Shown here in pieces: positions 28,857 through 36,428 of a stretch of DNA of 64,000 nt (position 1 is its first letter; every line of letters starts with the position of its first letter). The translations under genes and the position numbers were made by a program. Origin of the DNA: Holophagales bacterium (GTDB taxonomy: Bacteria; Acidobacteriota; Thermoanaerobaculia; Multivoradales; JAGPDF01); the NCBI GenBank assembly GCA_016699405.1, contig CP064972.1:2573501-2637500 (forward strand). The letters run 5' to 3'. The notes beneath the pieces are model-generated. The model was not told the DNA's origin and did not search any database. It worked only from the letters and a program-made list of their open reading frames with translations.

Positions 28857-31106
28857 TCAGCGCCGGCGCAAGCCGGGAGTGCAGAAGCGGTCGGAGCAGT
28901 GCTGCACGATCAGGTCGCCATTGGCCTCGTCGTGGTGCACGAGGAAGGGGAAGCCGTCGACGCCGATGGCGACCGACGTGTACTCGCCGAAGTCCGTCGA
29001 AAGGTAGGGCCCCTGGGCCGAACGCGACTTCGTGCAGGCGGGGTCGGCGCAGTGCGCGACGCCGAGGATGCCCGCCCCCGAGTGGTGGTGGGTGATGATC
29101 GGGAGCCCGTCCTCGCCGACCGTCACCGCGGTGTAGAAGCCGCCGTCGGAGACGAGCGGGGTGAGGGTGACGGAGGAGCAGTCGTAGGTGTTGCAGTGGG
29201 CCGCCTTGAGATAGCTGACCGACGCGTCGCGATAGACGACGAGCGGGAGCCCGTCGGAGCTCACGGTCAGCGAGCCGTGCGAGCCGGCGTTGCCCGAGGC
29301 GTCGAGCACGACGAGCGACTTCGAGGAGCAGGTGACGTTGCTGCACAGGGCGAGCTTGAGCTGGTTCTCCGAGAGGTCCCAGTAGGAGATCACCGGGTCG
29401 CCGTCGGGAGCGACAGCGAGCGACGCGAAGTAGCCGACGAGGCCCTCCGCGTCGACGGTGGTGCGGTCCGTCGCCGAACAGATGGCGTTGCGGCAGCGGA
29501 GGAAGCGGAGGTCGCCGTTGCTGTTGTCGAAGTAGGCGACCGACGGTCCGCCGAGGCTGTTGGCGGCGATCAGCGAGGCGAAGCGCCCGACGTCGCCCAC
29601 AGCGTCGAGCACGGAAAGCTCGGCGGAGGTGCAGGCGGCGTCGTCGCAGCGCGCGAGCTTCAGGTCGAGGTTGGTGACGTCGAAGTAGGCGATGACCGGC
29701 AGGTCGCCGACGATGCCGATCGAGGTGTACTGACCGACATCGCCGGTGGCATCGAGGGTGGTGACCGTCGCCTCGGCGCAGTCGATCGTCTCGCAATGGG
29801 CCACCTTGAGGTCGCCGTTGGTGCGGTCGTAGTAGCTCACGATCGGCAGGCCGTCGGCGCCGATGGAGACCGAGGCGAACTCGCCGACGTCGCCGGCGGC
29901 ATCGATGGCGATGGAGCGGAAGGGCTTTCGCGGAGGAATCGTGGAGTCCTCGCCGTCGGCGAGGGTCGCGGGCACGCCCTTGAGCTTGGTCCAGTGCACG
30001 GGGTTGCTGGCGCTGTTGATCGAGCCCGTGCTGCCCGGCTCCTGTCCGTCGAGGCGGTCGGCGTCGAGCGTCGAGCCGCTGCCGTCGCCCGCGAGGACGA
30101 GAGTCATCACTTCGCTGTCGCGGGCGAGGGTCGAGGCGATGCGGCTCTCCGCGACGGTGCCCGAGACGATTTCTCCGCCGCTGTGGGTGTGTCCGAGCAG
30201 GCTGACCGAAGTGCCGTCGACGCGCAGCGCCATGCCGCCTCCTCCCGAGTTGCGCACGTCGAAGGTCTGGGCGGAGGCCGAGGGTCGGTCGACGCCGCTC
30301 TGCGTGAGGCTCGTGTCCACCTCACCCTGCGCGGCACCGTCGAGCAGGAGGTCGGGGCCGGCGGCGAGGTTGATCGCCACGAGTCCGGCGCCAGCGGCGG
30401 AGCTGCTCTGGCCGAGGACGCCGAAGCTCGCGCCGGTTCCGGCCGGGTTCTCGCCGCGGACGGCCGCGGTGCCGGCGGCCTCGACCAACCTGTCGGCGAC
30501 GCGAGGGGAGGGGGAGTCGTGAGACGGGGCGCTGGCGGTTCCGGGCGCGACGGTCGGGGTCTCCGCGGCCTGCCAGCGACGGAGCGTGTCGAGAGCCGTG
30601 GCCACTTCTTCCGCGCTCGGCGTCGCCGGTAACGAGAAGTGGCGCAGCGCAGGCCAGGAGGCTTCGCCGTCCGGCGGCTGTCCGGCCGCATCGAGGGCGC
30701 GCAACGTCCAGGCGTAGGTCCCGCCGGCCTTCAGGCAATCGGCCCGGGCGGGGGTCCAGGCGGTGGCGGCGCCGGAGATCGTCCGGCGGAAGGCGACGAG
30801 GGGCTCCTCCGCACGCCCCAGGTCGAGGACGGCGAGCTCGTAGCCTGCCGCGCCGTCGCCGGCGGCCCAGGTGAAGGTCGGGCAGGAGGTGGCGATTTCG
30901 ACCGTCCGATCGACCTCGCCGGGCGAGACGGGCTGCGCCGAGCCTTCGGCGCCGGAGGTCGACCCCCTCGAGGCGGCAAGCAGAAGGAGACCTGCCAGCG
31001 CGACACGCGGCGGCAGGGTGCCGCCCCAGGTGGGATTCGTGCCTGGGTTGGGCGGGAGCGGTTGGAAAGGTGTGCTCAGCATGGAGACCGGCCCGGATCG
31101 CGACAT
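28857..31106 (-). CDS. Secreted Cys-paired seven-repeat (propeller-like) protein, paralog D (first gene)
   Basis: A 749-residue exported protein, first of the minus-strand run. A ~30-residue polar N-terminus precedes the hydrophobic segment VALAGLLLLAASRG, so the signal peptide is long or the true start is the internal Met at 31082; GGAGGGAGGTCCG directly before 31106 favours the longer form. Then come the fibronectin-like domain (CPTFTWAAGDGAAGYELAVLD), linker, stalk (HSGGEIVSGTVAESRIASTL) and seven repeats ending in CETIDC, CDDAAC, CRNAIC, CSNVTC, CNTYDC, CADPAC and CSDRFC. The blades are more divergent than in A and B (for example GADGLPIVSYYDRTNGDLKVAHC), so D is the older paralog. The same blade count argues for a closed seven-bladed fold. 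Confidence 0.85.
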   Translation of the reverse strand: MSRSGPVSMLSTPFQPLPPNPGTNPTWGGTLPPRVALAGLLLLAASRGSTSGAEGSAQPVSPGEVDRTVEIATSCPTFTWAAGDGAAGYELAVLDLGRAEEPLVAFRRTISGAATAWTPARADCLKAGGTYAWTLRALDAAGQPPDGEASWPALRHFSLPATPSAEEVATALDTLRRWQAAETPTVAPGTASAPSHDSPSPRVADRLVEAAGTAAVRGENPAGTGASFGVLGQSSSAAGAGLVAINLAAGPDLLLDGAAQGEVDTSLTQSGVDRPSASAQTFDVRNSGGGGMALRVDGTSVSLLGHTHSGGEIVSGTVAESRIASTLARDSEVMTLVLAGDGSGSTLDADRLDGQEPGSTGSINSASNPVHWTKLKGVPATLADGEDSTIPPRKPFRSIAIDAAGDVGEFASVSIGADGLPIVSYYDRTNGDLKVAHCETIDCAEATVTTLDATGDVGQYTSIGIVGDLPVIAYFDVTNLDLKLARCDDAACTSAELSVLDAVGDVGRFASLIAANSLGGPSVAYFDNSNGDLRFLRCRNAICSATDRTTVDAEGLVGYFASLAVAPDGDPVISYWDLSENQLKLALCSNVTCSSKSLVVLDASGNAGSHGSLTVSSDGLPLVVYRDASVSYLKAAHCNTYDCSSVTLTPLVSDGGFYTAVTVGEDGLPIITHHHSGAGILGVAHCADPACTKSRSAQGPYLSTDFGEYTSVAIGVDGFPFLVHHDEANGDLIVQHCSDRFCTPGLRRR

Positions 31107-31364
31107 CGGACCTCCCTCCTGGCGGCGCGACCGAAGATCGGCGAGCGCCCCAGGTGTGGCGGCGGATGCCCACGAGGCTAGAGGGGTGCTTCTCGAGACT
31201 CCATGGCTGATCGCGACAGCGGCATGGATGATTGCGACAACCGGTCTCGCGGAGGCCTCCGAAGGGTCGGGGCGGGCGGCGCTTGGTCGCGGCGGCGAAT
31301 CGGAGGAGGATCGGACGGTCGACGGGGCCGATCGGCGAACAGCTCGGGCCCCGAACGCGAGAAC
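31107..31364. other. Divergent intergenic region, propeller operon / fumC
   Basis: About 260 bases. The ribosome binding site of paralog D lies at its left end and that of fumC at its right end (GGAGGG, 31365-31370). I see no confident promoter hexamers; the reading frames through it are low-complexity. Confidence 0.45.
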
Positions 31365-31373
31365 GGAGGGTCT

Positions 31374-32783
31374 ATGTCAGCCACCCGCGTCGAGAAGGAC
31401 AGTCTTGGCGAAGTCGAGGTTCCAGCCGAGGCGTACTGGGGAGCGCAGAGCGAGCGGGCGCGGCGGAACTTTCCGGTGTCGGGGTGGGTCTTCCCGCGGC
31501 GTTTCCTCGGGGCGCTCGGGGCGATCAAGAGCGAGGCGGCGGCGGTCAACGCCGGGCTCGGACGGCTCTCACCCGAGCTGGCCGGGGCGATCCGGCAGGC
31601 GGCCGACGAGGTGGCGGAGGGCCGGCTCGACGACCAGTTCCCGGTCGACGTCTTCCAGACCGGCTCGGGGACCTCGACGAACATGAACGCCAACGAGGTG
31701 ATCGCCAACCGGGCGATCGAGATCCTCGGCGGGGTGCGCGGCAGCAAGCACCCGGTCCATCCCAACGACCATGTCAACGCCGGGCAGTCGAGCAACGACG
31801 TCATCCCGACGGCGATCCACGTCGCGGCCTATGGTGCGATCGCCGAGGAGCTCGAGCCGGCCCTCGCGCGGCTGGCCACGGCGCTCGAGACGAAGGCGCG
31901 CGAATTCGACGATGTCGTCAAGATCGGCCGCACCCACCTTCAGGACGCCGTGCCGGTGCGGCTCGGCCAGGAGCTCGGCGGGCACGCCCAGCAGGTGCGC
32001 AACGGCCTCGCTCGCCTGGCCGCGGTCAAGCCGCGGCTCGCCGAGCTGGCGCTCGGCGGCACCGCGGTGGGGACAGGGCTCAACGCGCCGCCCGGATTCG
32101 CCGACGCGGTGATCGCCCGGCTGGCGGACCGCACCGGCCATTCGTTCGTCCCGGCGCCGAACCGCTTCGAGGCGCTGGCGGCGCGGGATGCCGCGGTCGA
32201 GACCTCGGGGGCGCTGCGCACGATCGCGGTGTCGCTCACCAAGATCGCCAACGATCTGCGCTGGCTCGCCTCGGGGCCGCGCTGCGGGCTCGGCGAGATC
32301 GTGCTGCCGGCGCTGCAGCCGGGCAGCTCGATCATGCCGGGAAAGGTCAACCCGGTGATTCCGGAGATGACGCTGATGGTGGCCGCCCAGGTGATGGGCA
32401 ACGACGTGACGATCGGCATCGCCGGTGCCGGCGGGCACTTCGAGCTCAATACGATGATGCCGGTCATCGCCTGGAACCTGCTGCACTCGATCCATCTGCT
32501 GGCCAGCGCCTGCGGTCTGCTCGCCGACCGCTGCGTCGCCGGGCTCGTCGCCGACCGCGGACGGAGCACCGAGCTCGTCGAGCTCTCGCTCGCCATGGTC
32601 ACCGCGCTGGTGCCGCGCCTCGGCTACGACGCCGCGGCAGCGCTCGCCAAGCAGGCGCTCGCCACCGGCAAGACGGTGCGGCAGCTCTGCGAGGAGCAGC
32701 AGCTCCTGCCGGCCGACGATCTGCGCGCCGTGCTCGATCCGTGGAGCCAGACGGAGGGTGGCCTGCACGGCGGGGACGCCTGA
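31374..32783 (+). CDS. fumC: Fumarate hydratase class II
   Basis: A 469-residue TCA-cycle enzyme, oxygen-stable and iron-free, interconverting fumarate and malate as a cytoplasmic homotetramer. The three family boxes are present: GSGTSTNMNANEV with HPNDHVNAGQSSND, KIGRTHLQDAVPV, and the superfamily signature GSSIMPGKVNP (~residue 317; its Ser is on the catalytic loop). The length fits the family (460-470). GGAGGG before TCTATG sets the start; the open frame upstream is not homologous in character. An SDR gene follows 35 bases later and may be co-transcribed. Confidence 0.96.
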   Translation: MSATRVEKDSLGEVEVPAEAYWGAQSERARRNFPVSGWVFPRRFLGALGAIKSEAAAVNAGLGRLSPELAGAIRQAADEVAEGRLDDQFPVDVFQTGSGTSTNMNANEVIANRAIEILGGVRGSKHPVHPNDHVNAGQSSNDVIPTAIHVAAYGAIAEELEPALARLATALETKAREFDDVVKIGRTHLQDAVPVRLGQELGGHAQQVRNGLARLAAVKPRLAELALGGTAVGTGLNAPPGFADAVIARLADRTGHSFVPAPNRFEALAARDAAVETSGALRTIAVSLTKIANDLRWLASGPRCGLGEIVLPALQPGSSIMPGKVNPVIPEMTLMVAAQVMGNDVTIGIAGAGGHFELNTMMPVIAWNLLHSIHLLASACGLLADRCVAGLVADRGRSTELVELSLAMVTALVPRLGYDAAAALAKQALATGKTVRQLCEEQQLLPADDLRAVLDPWSQTEGGLHGGDA

Positions 32784-32818
32784 GTTGTCGTCATCGCCGA
32801 TGCGGGGAGGGTGACGAG

Positions 32819-33514
32819 GTGCCGGCTGTCCTGATCACCGGTGCAGCCCGGGGGTTCGGGCGGGCACTGCTCGACGAGTACCTCGGACGTGGATGGACCG
32901 TCTTTCCTCTCGTCCGTGGCCTCGGGGACGCCGAGCCGCTCGCCGAGCGGGAGCGTTGCCACCCCGTGGTGGGTGACGTCACGACGCCACCGGTCGAGGA
33001 GGCGATCGCCGCGGCCCTGCGGGCACACGATGTCGCCCTCGACCTCCTGGTCAACAACGCCGGCGGCATCAAGAAGCTGCGCGGGCTCGCCGTGACGATG
33101 CCCGAGGATCTCGACGAGCTCTTCGGTGTGCACTGTGTGGGAGTGCTGCGCTGCACCCGCGCGGCACTGCCCTGGCTCCGGCGGGCGCCGCGTGCCACGG
33201 TGGTCAACGTTTCGTCGCGCTTCGGGTCGATCACCCGCACCGCGGCGGGGGAGTGGCGCGGGATCTACTCCTATCCGGTCGCCAAAGCGGCGCAGAACAT
33301 GCTCACGGCCTGCCTCGATCGCGAGCTCGCGAGCGAGGGGATCCGGGTCTTCGCCCTGCACCCGGGAGCCCTGCGCACACCGCTGGGTGCCGTCGATGCC
33401 GACACCGACCCGGCCGACGCCGCCCGCGCGTTCGCCGCGTGGGTGCAGGCGGTCGACCGCGACGCGCCGTGCGGCTTCCACGACCTCGGCAGCGGCGGCC
33501 TGATTCCCTGGTGA
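32819..33514 (+). CDS. Short-chain dehydrogenase/reductase
   Basis: A 231-residue classical-type SDR. The nucleotide-binding motif is TGAARGFG near the N-terminus, followed by NNAGG, the catalytic Ser in VVNVSSRFGS and the YPVAK active-site Tyr-x3-Lys. The strand-2 end (FPLVRG) has Arg rather than Asp, which tends to favour NADP(H). The start is GTG, with GGGAGG eight bases upstream; no ATG in this frame is usable. The substrate is unknown. It lies 35 bases after fumC and ends 14 bases before a MITE-like element. Confidence 0.88.
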   Translation: MPAVLITGAARGFGRALLDEYLGRGWTVFPLVRGLGDAEPLAERERCHPVVGDVTTPPVEEAIAAALRAHDVALDLLVNNAGGIKKLRGLAVTMPEDLDELFGVHCVGVLRCTRAALPWLRRAPRATVVNVSSRFGSITRTAAGEWRGIYSYPVAKAAQNMLTACLDRELASEGIRVFALHPGALRTPLGAVDADTDPADAARAFAAWVQAVDRDAPCGFHDLGSGGLIPW

Positions 33515-33527
33515 ATCGCGCGGCTAC

Positions 33528-33746
33528 CTAGCCCGGATTTCTCACCCCGTTCCGTCGTGAGGCGGCGCAGATGGCTGTGGCTGCAAGGCGCCGCGACCGA
33601 GGCCGGCGCAGGCGTACTGGGCAGTACGTCGAGCCGGCCGACCGAGCGCCCGTGCTGAGCCTGCGATCACAGCAGGCTCAGCGCAACGCTGCAGACGCGG
33701 CCAGATGCGGCGCCGCAGCAGGAGCGGGGTGAGAAATGCGGGCTAG
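33528..33746. mobile_element. MITE-like palindromic element with 26-bp terminal inverted repeats
   Basis: A 219-base non-coding element. The left end (33528-33553, starting CTAGCCCGGATTTCTCACC) and the right end (33721-33746) are inverted copies with two mismatches; CTAG stands at both extremes and may be a target duplication. Inside are further stems, e.g. CTGAGCCTGC/GCAGGCTCAG around 33654-33681 and GTACTG/CAGTAC around 33613-33626, so the whole element is a long imperfect palindrome. It lies between two convergent genes, and its right CTAG supplies the TAG stop of the ArsC-like gene. Confidence 0.8.
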
Positions 33747-34069
33747 AGCAGCGCCTGCAGGCTCTCCGGATGGAAGCCGACGAGCAGCCGCGTGCCGCGG
33801 CGGACGAGCGGTGCGCGGATGTTGCCGGTCGGGCCCTTGAGGTCGGCGACGCTCAATTCGTGCGCCGGACGGGTCTCGGCCTTCTTCCCCCGGGCGAGCA
33901 CGACGGTCTCGACGCTGGCGAGCAGCGCGGCGGCCTCGTCGTCGCTCATCGGGGCCTTGCGGGTGGAGCGTTCCTCTCGGACACTGGACTTGCTGGCGGT
34001 GAGCACCTCCCGGGTGCGCTCGCAGCTCGTTCAACTGGGGCGGGAGTAGAAGAAGTCGATCGCGCTCAT
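33743..34069 (-). CDS. ArsC-family (thioredoxin-fold) protein with in-frame UGA, probable selenoprotein
   Basis: Read from the ATG at 34069 the frame gives MSAIDFFYSRPS, then TGA at 34031-34033 (codon 13), then TSCERTREVLTASKS and on to KGPTGNIRAPLVRRG and the C-terminus, 108 residues in all. ArsC/YffB-like proteins have a Cys exactly here (RPSC-x2-C), so the TGA replaces the first Cys of the CxxC as U-x2-C. The remaining frame is intact and well conserved in character. A hairpin fitting bacterial SECIS rules starts just after the UGA. The alternative is a nonsense mutation. The -10-like TAGACT lies six bases before the ATG. Probable role: thiol/selenol-disulfide reductase or arsenate-reductase-like enzyme; the substrate is not determinable. 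The stop lies in the end of the neighbouring repeat element. Confidence 0.75.
33992..34026 (-). other. Candidate bacterial SECIS hairpin
   Basis: On the minus strand, starting four bases after the UGA: lower stem GCTG/CAGC, upper stem GCACC/GGTGC, apical loop CGGGA. The loop begins 18 bases after the UGA and has G as its second base. Published bacterial SECIS rules ask for a G in the first two loop positions and about 16-37 bases from UGA to loop; both hold. Confidence 0.6.
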
Positions 34070-34075
34070 GCGACG

Positions 34076-34081
34076 AGTCTA
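34076..34081 (-). promoter_or_regulatory. -10-like TAGACT, 6 nt before ATG of the ArsC-like gene
   Basis: TAGACT on the minus strand is followed by six bases and then the ATG at 34069. This supports that ATG as the start of a gene running through the UGA. Confidence 0.45.
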
Positions 34082-34103
34082 GCGCGGCGCCCGCGCTCCG
34101 TGA

Positions 34104-34493
34104 TCAGTCGTCGACCTGCCCGTCCCACCAGGAGTCGATCTCGCGCCGCTCCTTCTTCGTCGGCCGGCCGGCACCGGCGTCGCGGCGGACGATCGGGCGG
34201 GTGAGCAGGTGTTCGAGCGAATCGCGCGTCGGTCGCGGCGGCGACAGGTCCTCGAAGAGACGCGGCACCTCGGCCTTGGGGAGCGTCCGGTCGGCGAGCT
34301 CGTGCACGACGAGGACGCGCGTCCACTCCGGCGTCACCTCGGCCTCGACGCGATCGCCGACGGCGAGTGCCCGGTGCGGTTTGACGGCGACGCCGTTGAC
34401 CCGCACCCGCGAGAGGTCGCAGGCGTGCGTCGCCTGGGTCCGCGTCTTGTAGACGCGGGCCACGTGCAGCCACTTGTCGATTCGCACGCTCAT
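34104..34493 (-). CDS. S4-domain RNA-binding protein, Hsp15 (HslR)-like
   Basis: A 129-residue basic protein. The S4 domain occupies residues 1-65 with MSVRIDKWLHVARVYKTRT, SRVRVNGVAVKPHRALAVGDRVE; a charged C-terminal tail ends GRPTKKERREIDSWWDG, which is typical of Hsp15 (GRPTKK.RR). Hsp15 recycles stalled 50S subunits carrying nascent chains. The ATG at 34493 was chosen because S4 starts there; the upstream extension overlaps the divergent zincin gene and is low-complexity. No strong ribosome binding site is present. Confidence 0.9.
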   Translation of the reverse strand: MSVRIDKWLHVARVYKTRTQATHACDLSRVRVNGVAVKPHRALAVGDRVEAEVTPEWTRVLVVHELADRTLPKAEVPRLFEDLSPPRPTRDSLEHLLTRPIVRRDAGAGRPTKKERREIDSWWDGQVDD

Positions 34494-34516
34494 CGCCGCA
34501 ACTCTACCAATCCGCG

Positions 34517-34522
34517 TAGACT
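34517..34522 (+). promoter_or_regulatory. -10-like TAGACT, 8 nt before ATG
   Basis: TAGACT precedes the ATG at 34531 by eight bases with no ribosome binding site. It is the same hexamer as before the genes starting at 7872 and 34069. Confidence 0.45.
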
Positions 34523-34530
34523 TCCCGGCG

Positions 34531-34902
34531 ATGCGTGTCTCCCGCGAGGAATTCGAGGACCTCGTCGCCCAGGCGGTCGAAGGCCTGCCCGACGAGTTCA
34601 AGTCGATGCTCGACAACGTCGCGGTGATGGTCGAGGAGGAGCCGAGCGACGAGGATCTCGAAGAGGTCGGGATCGACCCGGCGGATCCGGATCGCGACGA
34701 GCTCTTCGGCCTCTACCAGGGCGTGCCGCTGCCCGAGCGCGGCAGCTCGTACTCGGCGCTTCCCGATCGGGTGCTGATCTATCGCGGTCCGATCCTGCGC
34801 TGCTGTGAAGGCCGACGCGAAGCGATTCGCGAGATCCGCGACACGGTGTTGCACGAGCTCGGGCACTATTACGGGCTGGAAGAAGACGAGCTGCCGTTCT
34901 GA
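34531..34902 (+). CDS. Small zincin-like metallopeptidase (MPN/zincin_1 family)
   Basis: A 123-residue soluble protein of the short 'metallopeptidase family protein' group. It opens with MRVSREEFEDLVAQAVEGLPDEF, continues with an acidic stretch and FGLYQGVPLPERGSSYSALPDRVLIYRGPI, and closes with VLHELGHYYGLEEDELPF, containing the zinc HExxH followed by the family's Gly and acidic residues. The biochemical function of the family is poorly known. The start codon follows a TAGACT hexamer directly; the shared start region with the divergent S4 gene is short. Its stop lies in front of a perfect hairpin. Confidence 0.9.
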   Translation: MRVSREEFEDLVAQAVEGLPDEFKSMLDNVAVMVEEEPSDEDLEEVGIDPADPDRDELFGLYQGVPLPERGSSYSALPDRVLIYRGPILRCCEGRREAIREIRDTVLHELGHYYGLEEDELPF

Positions 34903-34917
34903 CGCGCGCAGCGCGTC
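34901..34917. terminator. Short hairpin at end of zincin gene
   Basis: GACGCGC-GCA-GCGCGTC begins inside the TGA stop codon. A 7-base perfect stem with a 3-base loop, but no T-run, and its end merges into the adjacent dispersed repeat. It is a weak terminator candidate. Confidence 0.4.
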
Positions 34918-35012
34918 ATCCTGAGCGAAGCGAAGGATCCCCTCCGATCAACCGCCGCCTCCGCCGCGCAGGGCCTTCCCCCTCCCGGGTCCTTCGCTGC
35001 GCCCAGGACGAC
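34915..35012. repeat. Dispersed MITE-like repeat (GTCATCCTGAGCGAAGC type)
   Basis: The left arm 34915-34940 (GTCATCCTGAGCGAAGCGAA...) and right arm 34987-35012 are imperfect inverted copies of 26 bases with about five mismatches, separated by 46 bases. This arm sequence is, to my knowledge, a widespread intergenic repeat in Acidobacteriota and other phyla. No coding content. Confidence 0.8.
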
Positions 35013-35037
35013 AGCGTGGGTTTCCGGGCGTTGGCGC

Positions 35038-35343
35038 CTACTCTCCGCGGAGCTTTGCGACCTTCCGATCGGCGTCTTCGGAGATTCGCTGGCGCTCGAG
35101 CAGGTAGTACTCTTCCTGCTCGTCGATCTTCGTCGGGTCGGTGAGCTTCTGCAGCTTGTCGCGGTGCAGGATCTCGAGCTCGGCGATCTTGGCCTCGGCC
35201 TGTCGGCGGACCTCGGCGATCTTCTCCCGGGTCTCCGCGGTCATCGAGTCCTCGCGCGGCCGCTCGATCCCCTGCGACTCGAGCCGCTCGAGGGCGAGCT
35301 CGTAGGCCGACTTCATTCCGGAGGCACGGTCCTTTCCGCTCAT
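35038..35343 (-). CDS. Small coiled-coil protein, function unknown
   Basis: A 101-residue highly charged protein with no signal peptide. Most of it is predicted helix of coiled-coil type (AETREKIAEVRRQAEAKIAE, EYYLLERQRISEDADRKVAKL). The opening MSGKDRASGMKSAYELALERLE and the segment LTDPTKIDEQEEYY look conserved in character, and I believe similar short proteins occur in other Acidobacteriota and Deltaproteobacteria, but I cannot name a family. TAGGAT lies six bases upstream of the ATG. It is divergent from the phosphatase-superfamily gene with 32 bases between the starts. Confidence 0.7.
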   Translation of the reverse strand: MSGKDRASGMKSAYELALERLESQGIERPREDSMTAETREKIAEVRRQAEAKIAELEILHRDKLQKLTDPTKIDEQEEYYLLERQRISEDADRKVAKLRGE

Positions 35344-35349
35344 GATCTG

Positions 35350-35355
35350 ATCCTA
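35350..35355 (-). promoter_or_regulatory. -10-like TAGGAT, 6 nt before ATG
   Basis: Minus-strand TAGGAT is followed by CAGATC and the ATG at 35343. Same spacing as the other leaderless candidates. Confidence 0.35.
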
Positions 35356-35375
35356 CGCTGTTCGGAGCCGTTTCC

Positions 35376-36284
35376 ATGACCGCGCGCCTCCTCCTCCTCT
35401 TCGTCGACGGCATCGGCCTCGCGCCGGGCGGCGAGGGCAACCCGTTCTCGACCGTTCCGATGCCGGAGCTGGTGCGGCTGCTCGGCGGTCCGCTCACCCT
35501 CGAAAGCTGTCGCGAGGCGCCGGAGATCGTGCTGCGGCCGATCGACGCGACCCTGGGCGTGGCGGGTCTGCCGCAGAGCGCCACCGGACAGACGGCGCTG
35601 CTTACCGGGGTGAACGCGCCGGCGGCGCTCGAGCGTCACGTCGCGGCCTTCCCGGGGCCGCGCCTGGGCGCCCTGCTCGCCGAGCACAGCGTGCTGCGCC
35701 GGGTCGAGGCGCTCGGCGGGCGCGCCCTCTTCGCCAATGCGTTGACCCCCGGCTACTTCGCCGAGGTGGAGCGCGGCACGCGGCGCCACTCGGCGACGAC
35801 GCTCGCGGCGCTCGCCGCGGAGGGGGCGGTGCTCGGGGTCGACGACCTGCTGGCCGGTCGGGCGGCGACCTGGGATGTCACGGGCGAGTTTCTCGCCGAG
35901 CGTGCCGGGGTGTGCGTGGCGCCGGTGGCGCCGGAAGAGGCCGGCCGACGCCTCGCGGCGCTCGCGGCGAGCTACGACTTCACCCTCTGGGAGACGTTCA
36001 TGACCGATCTGGCCGGGCACGGCCGCTGGGGTTGGACGGCAGCCGAGGCGCTCGGCCGGCTCGACGGGCTTCTCGGCGGCGTCGTCCGGGCCCGAGCGGC
36101 CGACCTCACCGTCCTGCTGACGAGCGACCACGGCAATCTCGAAGAAGCGGAGCACCGCCGGCACACGCGGAACCCCGTGCCCCTCCTCGCCTTCGGTCCG
36201 CTCGCGGGCCGTTTCGCCGCGCTCACGGCGCTCGATCAGGTGACCCCGGCCATCCTCGCGGCGCTTGCCGACCGGCCATCCTGA
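35376..36284 (+). CDS. Alkaline-phosphatase-superfamily metalloenzyme (iPGM/PPM-like)
   Basis: A 302-residue cytoplasmic protein. The N-terminus LLLLFVDGIGLAPGG holds the first metal Asp, GLPQSATGQTALLTGVNA holds the Ser/Thr nucleophile region typical of cofactor-independent phosphoglycerate mutases and phosphopentomutases (PxSATGQTAL), and LLTSDHGNLEEAEHRRHTRNPVPLL contains the C-terminal metal ligands (DHGN..., H...H). The protein is shorter than iPGM (~510) or phosphopentomutase (~400), so it is a stand-alone core of the 'metalloenzyme' group. The substrate is unknown; a phosphomonoesterase or mutase acting on a sugar or nucleoside phosphate is plausible. Confidence 0.85.
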   Translation: MTARLLLLFVDGIGLAPGGEGNPFSTVPMPELVRLLGGPLTLESCREAPEIVLRPIDATLGVAGLPQSATGQTALLTGVNAPAALERHVAAFPGPRLGALLAEHSVLRRVEALGGRALFANALTPGYFAEVERGTRRHSATTLAALAAEGAVLGVDDLLAGRAATWDVTGEFLAERAGVCVAPVAPEEAGRRLAALAASYDFTLWETFMTDLAGHGRWGWTAAEALGRLDGLLGGVVRARAADLTVLLTSDHGNLEEAEHRRHTRNPVPLLAFGPLAGRFAALTALDQVTPAILAALADRPS

Positions 36285-36428
36285 CGCGCCGGGGCGCGTG
36301 TGCCCCCCTCGGCGAGGTCCGACCGTGCCGATCTTGGCGCGGAGTGAGGGCCTGCGCACGGCATCCGAATTGCTAGACCCGCCGGTAGAGCCGTCGGCAA
36401 GGGCCGACGACGCCAGAGGAGACCAGGC

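Noticed and set aside
33743..34006. Reading the ArsC-like gene as an 87-residue protein starting after the TGA
   Set aside because: That start would remove strand 1 and both redox residues of a thioredoxin fold. The codons before the TGA encode exactly the missing part, so a read-through UGA is the better model. A nonsense mutation remains the alternative.
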